Shown here one piece after another: positions 1 to 7,626 of a stretch of DNA of 21,999 nucleotides. The notes under the pieces were generated by a model. That model did not search any database, was not told where the DNA came from, and worked only from the letters and a program-made list of their open reading frames with translations. The position numbers and the translations under genes are program-made. The stretch is from a virus. Position 1 is the stretch's first letter, and each line of letters opens with the position of its first letter. The stretch spans positions 1 through 21,999 of IMG/VR virus record IMGVR_UViG_3300044613_003142, one strand, 5' to 3'.

Positions 1-11
1 GCCCTTAATTT

Positions 12-28
12 TTAAACTATTTGTTTAA
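12..28 (-). terminator. weak AT-only hairpin after the capsid gene
   Basis: A perfect 6-bp inverted repeat (TTAAAC / GTTTAA) with a 5-nt loop lies directly after the capsid gene stop codon on the minus strand and is followed by an A/T-rich tract. It contains only one G-C pair, so a true intrinsic terminator is doubtful. The position at the end of the capsid block is the main support. Confidence 0.2.
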
Positions 29-1153
29 TTATACAATTAAACCAACAGCTGCACGAGCGTCAACAGCTACGCGGCCTTCTTCTACATAACTGTAGAAACC
101 AACTTTTTGGCTACGAGCCAAGAATTGGTCGTCAGGAAGAACCTTGACTTGACCACGGCTTTCGCTTTGAATTGCGACTGGGCGCAAGAAAGCGTTACGG
201 CTAGCATCAATACCAAGAATTAACTCATCGGTAGCGCTTGTGAATGTTGTTCCACCAGCTTGACCATAAGTATTGAATTGTGTGGCACCCGCAAAGGTAT
301 CAAACAAGTCATTATATTTACGGCCTTCGCCAAGTTCAAGCAATTCATGAATTGTTACGCCGAAGATTTCGTTCGTACCAGCGGCACGATAGATATCTTC
401 ACGAATGCTATCAGGAAGAGGCACTGCTGTTGCGCCACTTGAGGCGACAGTTCCAGCACGTGTATTCATTGGCTGATAAGCGAATGCACGAATTTGCTCT
501 TTGACTTCTGGGCTTACGAAGATATCGGTTAAGCCACGGCTTTGGAGAGCTTGTGGGGTACCACCTGTGTAAGCAGCATTGAGTCTACGGACTAAAGTCC
601 AGAGCTTGTTCATGTCGTCGAGTTGGAAAGTTCCAGCAGTACCTACACGGAAAACGTGTTTGGTGCTGTTTGTGGAAGCTTCGGCCAATAGTTTGAGAAT
701 AACAGCCCAAGCATTACGTTCTTGTTTGACAAGAATTTCATTGGCCATACGTTCTAAACCAGCAGCAACAACGTCGAGACGGGCTCTACGAACATAACGT
801 TTGTCCATGCTGATAGCACTGTCAAGACGATAGGTATTAACCTTCATCTCTTGCATACCTTGAACAAAGTTTGTTGGGAGACCGCCACCTACTGTTTGCG
901 ACCAAACGCTGATGTGACCTTCGTTAAGACCATAGTATAAGTCGAGAGGAATCGAAGGAGAATCGTCTTCGTCAAATTCTACGTCACGATAAATCATTGA
1001 AGCAGTACCAGCTTGTAAAAGAACTTGCTGAACGACATCGCTGATGAATGCTGCAAAAGCTTCTTGGGCTTCTACGGCAACTGTTTTGTTATCTGAGGCA
1101 AGAGCTTTGATAAGCTCGATTTGCTCAGGGTTTTTATCGAATTGAATTTTCAT
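29..1153 (-). CDS. major capsid protein, HK97-like fold (374 aa)
   Basis: Probable major head protein that polymerises into the icosahedral shell. Its length, soluble composition without signal or membrane segments, and position as last gene after protease-scaffold and a decoration-type protein match HK97-type capsid proteins of large phages. The N-terminal third is helical and acidic (DVEFDEDDSPSIPLD), followed by an Arg-rich stretch near SAISMDKRYVRRARLDV and a Gly/Thr-rich C-terminal half. The ATG follows an A-rich leader with no Shine-Dalgarno; a TATAAAAAT box ends next to the start. Base composition is visibly less AT-rich than in the other genes (37-48% GC in three 60-nt lines counted by hand), which is common for heavily expressed capsid genes. 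The call rests on context and general resemblance, not on a catalytic motif. Confidence 0.82.
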   Translation of the reverse strand: MKIQFDKNPEQIELIKALASDNKTVAVEAQEAFAAFISDVVQQVLLQAGTASMIYRDVEFDEDDSPSIPLDLYYGLNEGHISVWSQTVGGGLPTNFVQGMQEMKVNTYRLDSAISMDKRYVRRARLDVVAAGLERMANEILVKQERNAWAVILKLLAEASTNSTKHVFRVGTAGTFQLDDMNKLWTLVRRLNAAYTGGTPQALQSRGLTDIFVSPEVKEQIRAFAYQPMNTRAGTVASSGATAVPLPDSIREDIYRAAGTNEIFGVTIHELLELGEGRKYNDLFDTFAGATQFNTYGQAGGTTFTSATDELILGIDASRNAFLRPVAIQSESRGQVKVLPDDQFLARSQKVGFYSYVEEGRVAVDARAAVGLIV

Positions 1154-1177
1154 ATTTTTATAATTTTTTCTAATTTA

Positions 1178-1714
1178 TTAGAGTTCTACTTTGAGTAAAG
1201 CATATCCTTCGTCATTTTTAGGTCCGAGGAATTTGCCAACTGTTGCGCTGCCATAGGCAACTACTTTAAGATCTCCGCCGCCAGCATCAGAAACGGCTGC
1301 GCCGCTACCGAATCCTGGAGTTCCAACAATACCGTTAACAAGAACAAGACCCTTCGTAAGAATGGGGCATGCTTGACCACTGATGATGACATCCATCTCA
1401 GCTGCCTTGCGTGGGTTGAAAATTAATTGTTCACCGTTCTCGTCAACTCTGCGAACGTCTTTGAGTAATAATCCAACGATTTGGCCTTTAGCTGCGCCAG
1501 AAACGGCTGGGCTAACAGTCCAAGGAACGTTAAATTGTGCTGAAAGAGTATTCCCATAGGACGAGAGGTTATCTAAAGATGAAGCGTCTTTGAGATTAAC
1601 ACCATTGCTATCGGCTGTGACTACAGTACCTTTATTGGCACTTACAGCATTGACGGCGAAAAGGTTAATAACATCATGCTCATCATAATCTCTGAATGGT
1701 TTTAAATTTGCCAT
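1178..1714 (-). CDS. probable head decoration / capsid-stabilising protein (178 aa)
   Basis: A small soluble protein between the protease-scaffold and the capsid gene, the usual place of decoration or capsid-cement proteins. It begins MANLKPFRDYDEHDVINLFA, a start I associate with structural proteins of large phages, and then has a beta-rich, Gly/Ala/Val-rich body (GTVVTADSNGVNL, KGQIVGLLLKDVRR, GSGAAVSDAGGGDLKVVAYG) consistent with a beta-sandwich or beta-tulip. No signal peptide or membrane segment is present. The gap to the capsid gene is 24 nt and contains a short inverted repeat (TCTAAT/ATTAGA). As in the capsid gene, GC content looks higher than in neighbours. Function is inferred from position and composition; a head-fibre base or other minor head protein is possible. 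Confidence 0.55.
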   Translation of the reverse strand: MANLKPFRDYDEHDVINLFAVNAVSANKGTVVTADSNGVNLKDASSLDNLSSYGNTLSAQFNVPWTVSPAVSGAAKGQIVGLLLKDVRRVDENGEQLIFNPRKAAEMDVIISGQACPILTKGLVLVNGIVGTPGFGSGAAVSDAGGGDLKVVAYGSATVGKFLGPKNDEGYALLKVEL

Positions 1715-1735
1715 AATATTTTATTTTTCTTTTAT

Positions 1736-3445
1736 TTATTTGATTTTTACGCTGTTTTTATTGAAAGCTGCACCGATTTTTTCAACCAATGAAACTTCTT
1801 GAGGAGAGGAAGCGTTTGGAAGAACTTCTTCCGTTACCTCTGCACTCGAAATTACTTCTTCTACAGTTTTTTCTTCGCTAGCTACGACTTCAGAAGCTTT
1901 TTCTTCTTTCATTTCTTCTTTTTTCATTTCAGCTTCTTTTTTGTATTCAGCTTTCATAGCTTTTTTCTTAGCTGCCGCGAATGTAGAAAACTTCTTATAC
2001 CATTTTTCGAATTGTTCATCGTTTTCAATGGTGTTTAAATCTTCTGCGATGATACTACGATCTTCATCAGTAAGATCGAACTCTTCATCAAGCAAGGCCA
2101 TTCTGCGTTGAAAATTGGCTTCAATTTCTTTGGCTTTGAGATCTTCTTGAATTTTTGTGAATTCTTCTTTTACTTTTTCACTGTCGGCCTTGATTGATTC
2201 AAGGCTGGTTTTTAATTCAGCGATTTGATCTTCAGCGGCTTGGAGTGCTGTTTCTTTTTCTTCAACTTTTGATTGCCATTCTTTTGCAAGGTCTGCAATA
2301 CGATTCGAAATAAATTCACGAACTTGGCTTGCAGCAATTTCCTTAATGGAATCTTCCGTAATATCATCAATATTATTTAATTGCATATTATTTTTTACAT
2401 TTTTATTTTCTTCTTGGACACTTTTTTTATTCATTTTAATTTCAGAAGAGTCTATTTCATTTTTTTCTTCGGCTTTAACAGTTTCTTCTGTTTGTGGTTT
2501 ATCATAAGAAATTACGACCCCGCTAACTTCAGCAGCTGGCGTATTAGTGAAGCCAATACCTAGGGGGAGGACACTCCCCTGAAGATTTAAAAGAACGATA
2601 TCTCCATCTTCTGTATAGCCATTACCACCAAATACTTTAAGGCGATCTTTTAATTCCACAATATCTTCTTCTTTCTCAATAATAGTTGCATCTGCTAAAT
2701 TCTTATTACCTTTAGCTACATTAAATTCATTGAATCCAAGCTCCCAACTTGCGCTCACAGAAAGATATTTATTAGATGACGGATCGCTACTTTCAACAAG
2801 TTCTGACGCAAAGTCTGGATTTACAATTTTCCATACATAACCAGAAAGAACAACGTTGAAAGGATCTTTCATGGCTTTAACCTCTTCTAAAGTTAAAGGC
2901 TTACTACTTCCAAATTCACTAAAACCGTATCCGGTACAAACACCAACAACAACTTTACGATTATGTTCAATATTAAAAGGTTTATTAATAAAATTTTCAA
3001 CCATTGCTAAAGCAACGTCTGTACTAATAATGTGTCCATTTTTATTACCACGATTAACAACGAAAGCATCAAAAGCAACGCCCATTAAATCACGGTTGAC
3101 ATCGAGATCAACATTTTTAGGAAGATATTCTTTTAATTGGTCAACAGACGCAACTGCTAAATATTTGTCCTCGTCAGATGAAACCATCGCCTGAACTATA
3201 ATCCCGTCAAAACGAATTGAATATTTAAAATCTTTCATTGTATCCATTTGTAAATTTACACTTTGTTCTGCTAACAGGGCAACATTTTTGAGTTTATTAC
3301 TAATAACAATTTTATTGTTTTCGAATTTATCTAACTCCATAGCGCACAAAGAGATAGGGCGCGAGAAAGAAAAAAGTAAATCGGACAAGTCAAACCCAGT
3401 TAAGGAGTCAACATTTTTTACTGGCTCATCATCGTAAGTCGGCAT
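1736..3445 (-). CDS. prohead maturation protease fused to scaffold (569 aa)
   Basis: Likely supplies both the capsid maturation protease and the internal scaffold. Residues about 1-300 look like a phage prohead serine protease: a His in FNIEHNRKVVVG (H161) and a Ser in YLSVSASWELGF (S229 or S231) sit in the order and rough spacing of the catalytic His and Ser of this class. Residues about 315-560 are highly charged coiled coil, Glu/Lys-rich with almost no aromatic residues, typical of scaffolding cores. The two halves meet at an Asn/Lys/Glu-rich linker containing internal Met338 and Met354, which could start a separate scaffold protein of 232 or 216 aa. The gene heads the capsid block behind a candidate promoter. 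Catalytic residues are assigned by pattern only. Confidence 0.75.
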   Translation of the reverse strand: MPTYDDEPVKNVDSLTGFDLSDLLFSFSRPISLCAMELDKFENNKIVISNKLKNVALLAEQSVNLQMDTMKDFKYSIRFDGIIVQAMVSSDEDKYLAVASVDQLKEYLPKNVDLDVNRDLMGVAFDAFVVNRGNKNGHIISTDVALAMVENFINKPFNIEHNRKVVVGVCTGYGFSEFGSSKPLTLEEVKAMKDPFNVVLSGYVWKIVNPDFASELVESSDPSSNKYLSVSASWELGFNEFNVAKGNKNLADATIIEKEEDIVELKDRLKVFGGNGYTEDGDIVLLNLQGSVLPLGIGFTNTPAAEVSGVVISYDKPQTEETVKAEEKNEIDSSEIKMNKKSVQEENKNVKNNMQLNNIDDITEDSIKEIAASQVREFISNRIADLAKEWQSKVEEKETALQAAEDQIAELKTSLESIKADSEKVKEEFTKIQEDLKAKEIEANFQRRMALLDEEFDLTDEDRSIIAEDLNTIENDEQFEKWYKKFSTFAAAKKKAMKAEYKKEAEMKKEEMKEEKASEVVASEEKTVEEVISSAEVTEEVLPNASSPQEVSLVEKIGAAFNKNSVKIK

Positions 3446-3448
3446 TTT

Positions 3449-3480
3449 ATTATTATAAATACATTACACTAATTTTTATA
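3449..3480 (-). promoter_or_regulatory. candidate phage promoter ahead of the capsid block
   Basis: The minus strand reads TATAAAAATTAGTGTAATG (3480-3462) and then a second box TATAATAAT (3457-3449) just before the protease-scaffold start. The AGTGTAA core at 3464-3470 recurs at other operon heads in this window, and the first box closely matches the arms of the divergent repeat at 15636-15712. The gap between endolysin and protease-scaffold (44 nt) is long for this compact minus strand, which fits a promoter. Confidence 0.45.
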
Positions 3481-3489
3481 ATTTTATTA

Positions 3490-4185
3490 TTATAATCTTG
3501 CTGCTTGGATATGCATCGCATCCATATTTCTTTCTTTTAACAAACTAACCCAGCCTTCAGATTCTACAATTTTCCAAAAATCATTATAAACCGGTTTTGC
3601 AAAAGATGCCTTATCTTTCCCCCATTTTAATTGATTATTATCTGGATCTAAATCAATTGCCGCTCCCCAGCTATGTATGCTCCAAGCTGATCCCCCGCGC
3701 ATACGACGAACATTTAAACACCCGCCAAAAATATCTAAACGCAATTTAGATATTTCTTTTTCGCCATATATTTTCAATGTATTTTCAAAAATTGTATAAA
3801 GTGATTTCGAAACTTTTTCATGACAAGTAATTCGTGTTAATGTTGTCGATGGTGCCCATGCTAATTTAAGTTTATATGGAAGATCTAGTTTAATTTGATT
3901 TTCACCGACTGGTCCATAAAAATTAACCATACTTGTATAATTTTGTTTTGGCCACTTTTGAGAAAGTGGCGTATTGTTAGAAATATTAGTTACAAATTTC
4001 CAAGTTTTTGGGCCAACAATACCATCTGCTTTTAATCCATTCTTGACTTGAAATTTTATAGTTTCTCGTTCTGTTGCTGGACCAAAGGCTCCGTCAACAT
4101 AAGGAATTTTATAACCAGCGCTTTGCAAAAACAATTGCCATTGTTTTACTTCTTCACTCACATCTCCTTTTTGTAAAACTTTCAT
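3490..4185 (-). CDS. endolysin: peptidoglycan-binding domain plus M15 peptidase (231 aa)
   Basis: A lytic enzyme expected to cut peptide bonds in peptidoglycan. Residues 1-65 form a PG_binding_1-type domain (KGDVSEEVKQWQ, DGAFGPATERETIKFQ, DGIVGPKTW). After a short linker, the C-terminal part is a peptidase M15 / VanY-like zinc domain: the SxHxxGxAxD signature appears as SIHSWGAAIDLD with H171 and D178 as zinc ligands, and H225 in MDAMHIQAA is the third. There is no signal peptide, so export would need a holin or equivalent. It follows a two-TM membrane protein with a 4-nt gap and is the last gene of the lysis group before the capsid genes. L-alanyl-D-glutamate endopeptidase or D,D-carboxypeptidase specificity cannot be separated by eye. 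Confidence 0.88.
   Translation of the reverse strand: MKVLQKGDVSEEVKQWQLFLQSAGYKIPYVDGAFGPATERETIKFQVKNGLKADGIVGPKTWKFVTNISNNTPLSQKWPKQNYTSMVNFYGPVGENQIKLDLPYKLKLAWAPSTTLTRITCHEKVSKSLYTIFENTLKIYGEKEISKLRLDIFGGCLNVRRMRGGSAWSIHSWGAAIDLDPDNNQLKWGKDKASFAKPVYNDFWKIVESEGWVSLLKERNMDAMHIQAARL
3951..3970. repeat. perfect 8-bp hairpin inside the endolysin linker
   Basis: GCCACTTT and AAAGTGGC form a perfect 8-bp inverted repeat around a 4-nt loop. It lies in codons for the linker between the peptidoglycan-binding and peptidase domains. It is the most GC-rich short hairpin I noticed in this AT-rich DNA, but it is not followed by a T-run on the minus strand, so a terminator role is unlikely. Confidence 0.4.
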
Positions 4186-4189
4186 ATTA

Positions 4190-4663
4190 TTACCGTTCTT
4201 GATTAAACACCCAATCTATTGGGGCATATGATAGGTCATTTTTATATTTTTCAGCATAGACAATCGTTTGTTCTTCAATAATTTTTTCTTCACGTTGCTC
4301 AGATGTCAATACAGAATCTAAATTCGTATTAGAGGTACTTCCATATTTAAAATCAATTGTGGCTTGCGTTCCGATATATACGGCCACAATAATTGCAATG
4401 ATTTCTATGGTTTTTGTAAAAATAGTTACATACCCCGCAATTAATTCGTTCTTCGTTGGCAATAAAAATAAAATACTAACAGATAATAAATAGAACGCCA
4501 AAAGACCAATAAAAGAAGAAAATGCTAAAAAGAATTTTTTAGATTTAAAATGGTTTTCATTTCGTAATGATTCCTGTAATGCGACTGGAGTTCCAGGCGG
4601 AACTTTATTTGAACTTAAAAAAGCTGCCGCATTACTAGCAATATTTTTTACATTCTGCCACAT
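4190..4663 (-). CDS. two-TM membrane protein, candidate holin (157 aa)
   Basis: A small membrane protein directly upstream of the endolysin, the usual holin position. Two hydrophobic segments are visible at about residues 44-69 (FFLAFSSFIGLLAFYLLSVS) and 77-98 (TIEIIAIIVAVYIG), separated by a short loop with charged residues. The C-terminal tail of about 55 residues is charged and soluble. An upstream in-frame ATG at 4711 would add 16 residues but lies deep inside the preceding gene. The ATG at 4663, one nucleotide after that gene's stop, is the better start and fits tight coupling. No holin family can be named from sequence alone. It could instead be an accessory membrane protein. Confidence 0.5.
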   Translation of the reverse strand: MWQNVKNIASNAAAFLSSNKVPPGTPVALQESLRNENHFKSKKFFLAFSSFIGLLAFYLLSVSILFLLPTKNELIAGYVTIFTKTIEIIAIIVAVYIGTQATIDFKYGSTSNTNLDSVLTSEQREEKIIEEQTIVYAEKYKNDLSYAPIDWVFNQER

Positions 4664-4664
4664 A

Positions 4665-5186
4665 TTATAAAAATAGCCAAACAAGTGTTGCAAATAATCC
4701 GGCCCCGCCAATCGGAACTAACAAATTATAGGGCGGAGGAACAAATCCCATAAATTGTAATCCTAATAAAACACCTCCAGCCGCAGCGATAAGTGCGGCA
4801 ATCAATTTGAGACGATGATAGCGTTTAATTGCATTTGTATATTTTTCAAGCCATTTTTGCGCTTCGGCTTGTTGTACTACACCCCATTCTTTTAAAGTAG
4901 TGATATCTTTATTTAACTTTTCAATTTGTATAAATCCATTTTTAACATTAGTATTAGCTTCATTTAAATTTTGTTTCAACTTCGCATTTTCATTTTTTGC
5001 AATTTTTAATTCTGATTGCAATTCTTTAACTATTTGTTTTGCGTCCTGTATTGGGTTTTTAGATTTTTCTACAACAACTGGAGTTGGTTTTGGAACTGGT
5101 GTGGGCTTTGGTTTTGGTTTCCAAAATTGTCCGAAACTTGTTCCAGACAAAATTAATAATATAATTAATGGTAATAATTTTTTCAT
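4665..5186 (-). CDS. coiled-coil membrane protein of the lysis group (173 aa)
   Basis: An unusual membrane protein with four zones: an N-terminal signal or anchor (MKKLLPLIILLILSGTSFGQ), a Lys/Pro-rich spacer at about 22-38 (KPKPKPTPVPKPTPV), a coiled coil at about 43-115 rich in Lys, Glu, Asn and Gln, and two C-terminal hydrophobic segments (about 127-148 and 153-173) ending almost at the last residue. The start overlaps the stop of the upstream lipoprotein gene as ATGA, implying translational coupling. Next to a lipoprotein and an endolysin it is a candidate spanin-type or holin-type partner. An inner-membrane spanin normally has one N-terminal TM and a periplasmic coiled coil, so the two C-terminal TMs are atypical. 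Function is not established. Confidence 0.55.
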   Translation of the reverse strand: MKKLLPLIILLILSGTSFGQFWKPKPKPTPVPKPTPVVVEKSKNPIQDAKQIVKELQSELKIAKNENAKLKQNLNEANTNVKNGFIQIEKLNKDITTLKEWGVVQQAEAQKWLEKYTNAIKRYHRLKLIAALIAAAGGVLLGLQFMGFVPPPYNLLVPIGGAGLFATLVWLFL

Positions 5187-5452
5187 TTAATTGGTTCCTT
5201 TACATTCTTAGAATTTTCTTCTTGAATTTGTTCTAATAGTTTTTCTAAACGCTCAGCGAGTGTTAAAGCTTTATCTACTTTTTCGCCAACAATTGTATTT
5301 GAATCACCAGCTTTTTCTAATTCTGTTTTTGTTTTTTCTAAAGAATTAATAACTTCTCCGGTGTTCGCAATTGGTGGCGCAGATTTTTTGTGATCTGGAT
5401 TCAAACATACGCAGCCTGTTAAAAACATTGATAATATTAAGAAATATTTCAT
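5183..5452 (-). CDS. small lipoprotein, candidate outer-membrane spanin subunit (89 aa)
   Basis: The N-terminus MKYFLILSMFLTGCVC is a classic lipoprotein signal with the lipobox LTGC, so the mature protein would start at the lipidated Cys. The remainder is short, charged and helical (INSLEKTKTELEKAG, KALTLAERLEKLLEQIQEEN), suited to a periplasmic coiled coil. Two upstream in-frame ATGs (5470 and 5458) exist; the one at 5452 gives the most canonical signal, but 5470 with an A/T-rich leader is possible. The stop overlaps the next start (ATGA). A lipoprotein paired with a coiled-coil membrane protein beside an endolysin suggests an o-spanin role and implies a host with an outer membrane. The body is not proline-rich as many o-spanins are. 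Confidence 0.6.
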   Translation of the reverse strand: MKYFLILSMFLTGCVCLNPDHKKSAPPIANTGEVINSLEKTKTELEKAGDSNTIVGEKVDKALTLAERLEKLLEQIQEENSKNVKEPIK

Positions 5453-5491
5453 ATACATATGTACACACATTTTAAATTATAAAAATTCTAA

Positions 5492-6130
5492 TTATTGGAA
5501 AGTATGCGAAACAGTCTCCCCATTTATAATTTTATTCGGAGCAGTTCCATCATTCCAATAAGCAATTACGACACCACTATTGGCGGGGCTCGAAAAAGAC
5601 ACTGCAAAACCGCTCAATTGTTTACCCACGGGATTAGATGTAAAATCCCAGAAACTCTTTAAACCAGTATAATTTAATAATACTCGTAATGTTGGATTTG
5701 TACCATTTTTTAATAAATATTGATATTGGTCTTCATTTGGAATTGTACCAACTTTTTGCCAACTATTTGGCCCTATTGGGGGCTCAAAAGTAACATCTAC
5801 CCCACTTGGAATAAAAGCATCTACACCAGCAAATGTATTACCAGCCAATGGAATATTAATATTTTGATTACCAGTATTTCTATTTCCCCAGGGTTCGAAA
5901 ATTTCCCCAGTAGGAGAAAATGGCGGATAAAATACATAACGCCCACCAGACATATAATTTAAATTAGTACTATCAGATCTAAAAGTATTGATTCTAGGTC
6001 TATCATTAATATTAGATGGAAAAGGATCATATCCTAAAACTAGGATATTTCCAAAATCCCACTCTATATTAACAGATGCAAAATTTTTACCAGCGAGAAT
6101 GCCAGCATGTGCTGCATAATTCCCAAACAT
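5492..6130 (-). CDS. fibre-cluster protein with C-terminal WxDG domain (212 aa)
   Basis: The last gene of the first fibre cluster; its ATG overlaps the upstream stop as TAATG. The N-terminal 150 residues are aromatic- and Asn/Gly/Pro-rich (NIEWDFGNILVLGYDPFP, GGRYVFYPPFSPTGE) without a family I recognise. Residues 161-212 match the short protein at 17523-17777: both read FWDF-x2-NP-x-GK-x-L, then an F-x-V-x-F strand, W-x-DG, and end in (H/K)TF plus one residue. That pattern resembles the start of a PKD-like or BspA-like beta-sandwich (W-x-DG). An accessory adhesin or fibre-tip role is inferred from location. A GGAGA sequence 7 nt before the start is one of the few Shine-Dalgarno-like sites here, and GTGTAATG spans the start codon. 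Confidence 0.5.
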   Translation of the reverse strand: MFGNYAAHAGILAGKNFASVNIEWDFGNILVLGYDPFPSNINDRPRINTFRSDSTNLNYMSGGRYVFYPPFSPTGEIFEPWGNRNTGNQNINIPLAGNTFAGVDAFIPSGVDVTFEPPIGPNSWQKVGTIPNEDQYQYLLKNGTNPTLRVLLNYTGLKSFWDFTSNPVGKQLSGFAVSFSSPANSGVVIAYWNDGTAPNKIINGETVSHTFQ

Positions 6131-7626
6131 TACACAAGATCTCCATATAATATATATTCATTATTCTCACGGTGAACTAAAGAAGCTATTGCGTATTGAC
6201 CAGCTGTATTATATAAATTTAATCTTTGTCTGATTGTAACCCCATTTTGACCAGTAATACGTAATTGCCCAGCACCCATTTGAACAAAAGCAACATTATA
6301 ACCAGTTGACAATCCTGTTGGCACCGTTCCGGTTATATTTTGAGATGCATTTATAGTTAATAATTTTGAATTATATGAACCGGTAAAATTAAAATTAGTG
6401 ATAATATTATTTATATCTACGAAGGGAGGGACAGCTTCGCCACTTAAAAGAATACCAGTTCCATTTACTGTCGGTCGTGTTGCAAAACCTTTAATACCAC
6501 TAATTGTTTCATTCCCAGTTACGTGTACAACGTTAGAATCTATAGGAACCGTTCCCCCAAAACCTGATAAAAAACGATAATAAAATCCCCCTGGTTGATG
6601 GCTTAAGGTAATATATTCATTACTAAAATCAAAAGTCATTTCGTTCGCACCTGACTGGGAAAAAGTAAACCCGCCGTCTACAGCGCTTATTGTTTGATAA
6701 GACTCCGTAGCGGTTTCCCACAATTGTATTTTTCCATAGCTAAGATCACCGGAGTTTCCGATTCGAAAAGGCGAAACGATTCCAGTGGCAAAAGTTTTTT
6801 TGCCGCTAATTGTTTGATCGCCAGTTGTTCGAACTGTCGAACTTAAATCCGCTTGTGCGGCCTCGCCACTTAACAGGACGCCCGTCCCATTAACGGTTGG
6901 GCGTAGAGAAGTTTGTAGTTGGCCGTCTAATTTTAAATTTCCAACAATATGTGCTTTTTCTGTTGGATTTAAAGTACCTATACCAAATTTTTCTCCACTT
7001 AACAGGGCAAAAATTCCACTTCTTTCTATTTTTTTAAATTTATCATCTACCGTAAATGTCGTAAATGCATATACAAAATTATTACCAGAATCGAGTGGAA
7101 TATTAACAAAACCAGTAGTATTAATTAAATTTGGTGTGATTAAATTGTAAGGACCGGAAAATCCAACTCTACCAGAGACGACCCACGATTGAGAATTTAT
7201 AAAATTTGATAAAGCTTCTTGATCTTCAAGGGAATTTGTAAATGGAATTCCATGTCTTGTTCCGGTGAAAACTCCGCCGACGCCAGTCAAAAATGCAAAA
7301 GTCGGCTGTTTAGGAACGCTTGCTGGTCGAGTGGTTAAAAATCGAGACAAAACAGTACCAGAAAATTCTTTTCCCCCACTAATTGTTTGATCGCCAGTAG
7401 TGTATACTAAATTTTGAGGGCTTTGAGAAGAACCAAATTCTACCCAAGAATTAGTAGTATCATAATAATAATATTTATTTTCTCCAGTTACATATACAGT
7501 AAGTCCTGCATAAGCTTTATTATTTGCTGCTAATGCGTTCCTTTCGCCAGTAGTAGCAACAATCGCCCTTGAATCCAGGGGGACTTGTGATGATAGGTCA
7601 AAATTTGTAGATACTTGTATGCCCAT
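6130..7626 (-). CDS. tail-fibre-like protein with three TTGxQTISG repeats (498 aa)
   Basis: A probable receptor-binding or fibre protein. Residues about 15-70 form a module often seen at fibre N-termini (RAIVATTGERNAL, GLTVYVTGENKYYYYD, SWVEFG). The repeat x-TTGDQTISGxKxF then occurs three times (near residues 74, 265 and 367), twice followed or preceded by RPTVNGTG(V/I)LLSGEA. Between them lie beta-rich, Gly/Thr/Ser-rich segments consistent with a trimeric fibre shaft. The C-terminus (QMGAGQLRITGQNGVTIRQR, ENNEYILYGDLV) resembles fibre tips. There is no membrane segment. It follows the 332-aa fibre gene by 3 nt. Which particle structure it attaches to (tail tip, baseplate or head) cannot be told; it sits between portal and lysis genes rather than in an obvious tail operon. 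Confidence 0.7.
   Translation of the reverse strand: MGIQVSTNFDLSSQVPLDSRAIVATTGERNALAANNKAYAGLTVYVTGENKYYYYDTTNSWVEFGSSQSPQNLVYTTGDQTISGGKEFSGTVLSRFLTTRPASVPKQPTFAFLTGVGGVFTGTRHGIPFTNSLEDQEALSNFINSQSWVVSGRVGFSGPYNLITPNLINTTGFVNIPLDSGNNFVYAFTTFTVDDKFKKIERSGIFALLSGEKFGIGTLNPTEKAHIVGNLKLDGQLQTSLRPTVNGTGVLLSGEAAQADLSSTVRTTGDQTISGKKTFATGIVSPFRIGNSGDLSYGKIQLWETATESYQTISAVDGGFTFSQSGANEMTFDFSNEYITLSHQPGGFYYRFLSGFGGTVPIDSNVVHVTGNETISGIKGFATRPTVNGTGILLSGEAVPPFVDINNIITNFNFTGSYNSKLLTINASQNITGTVPTGLSTGYNVAFVQMGAGQLRITGQNGVTIRQRLNLYNTAGQYAIASLVHRENNEYILYGDLV

Noticed and set aside
260-797. Three plus-strand frames opposite the capsid gene
   Set aside because: Antisense to a well-supported gene, mutually overlapping, and without domain-like sequence.
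1799-2038. Plus-strand open frame rich in Phe and Ser opposite the scaffold
   Set aside because: It is the antisense shadow of Glu/Lys codons of the coiled coil and has no start signals.
4900-5190. Plus-strand frame with FGTGVGFGFGF opposite the coiled-coil membrane protein
   Set aside because: Low-complexity shadow of the Pro/Lys-rich spacer; the minus-strand frame has a signal peptide and coupled start.
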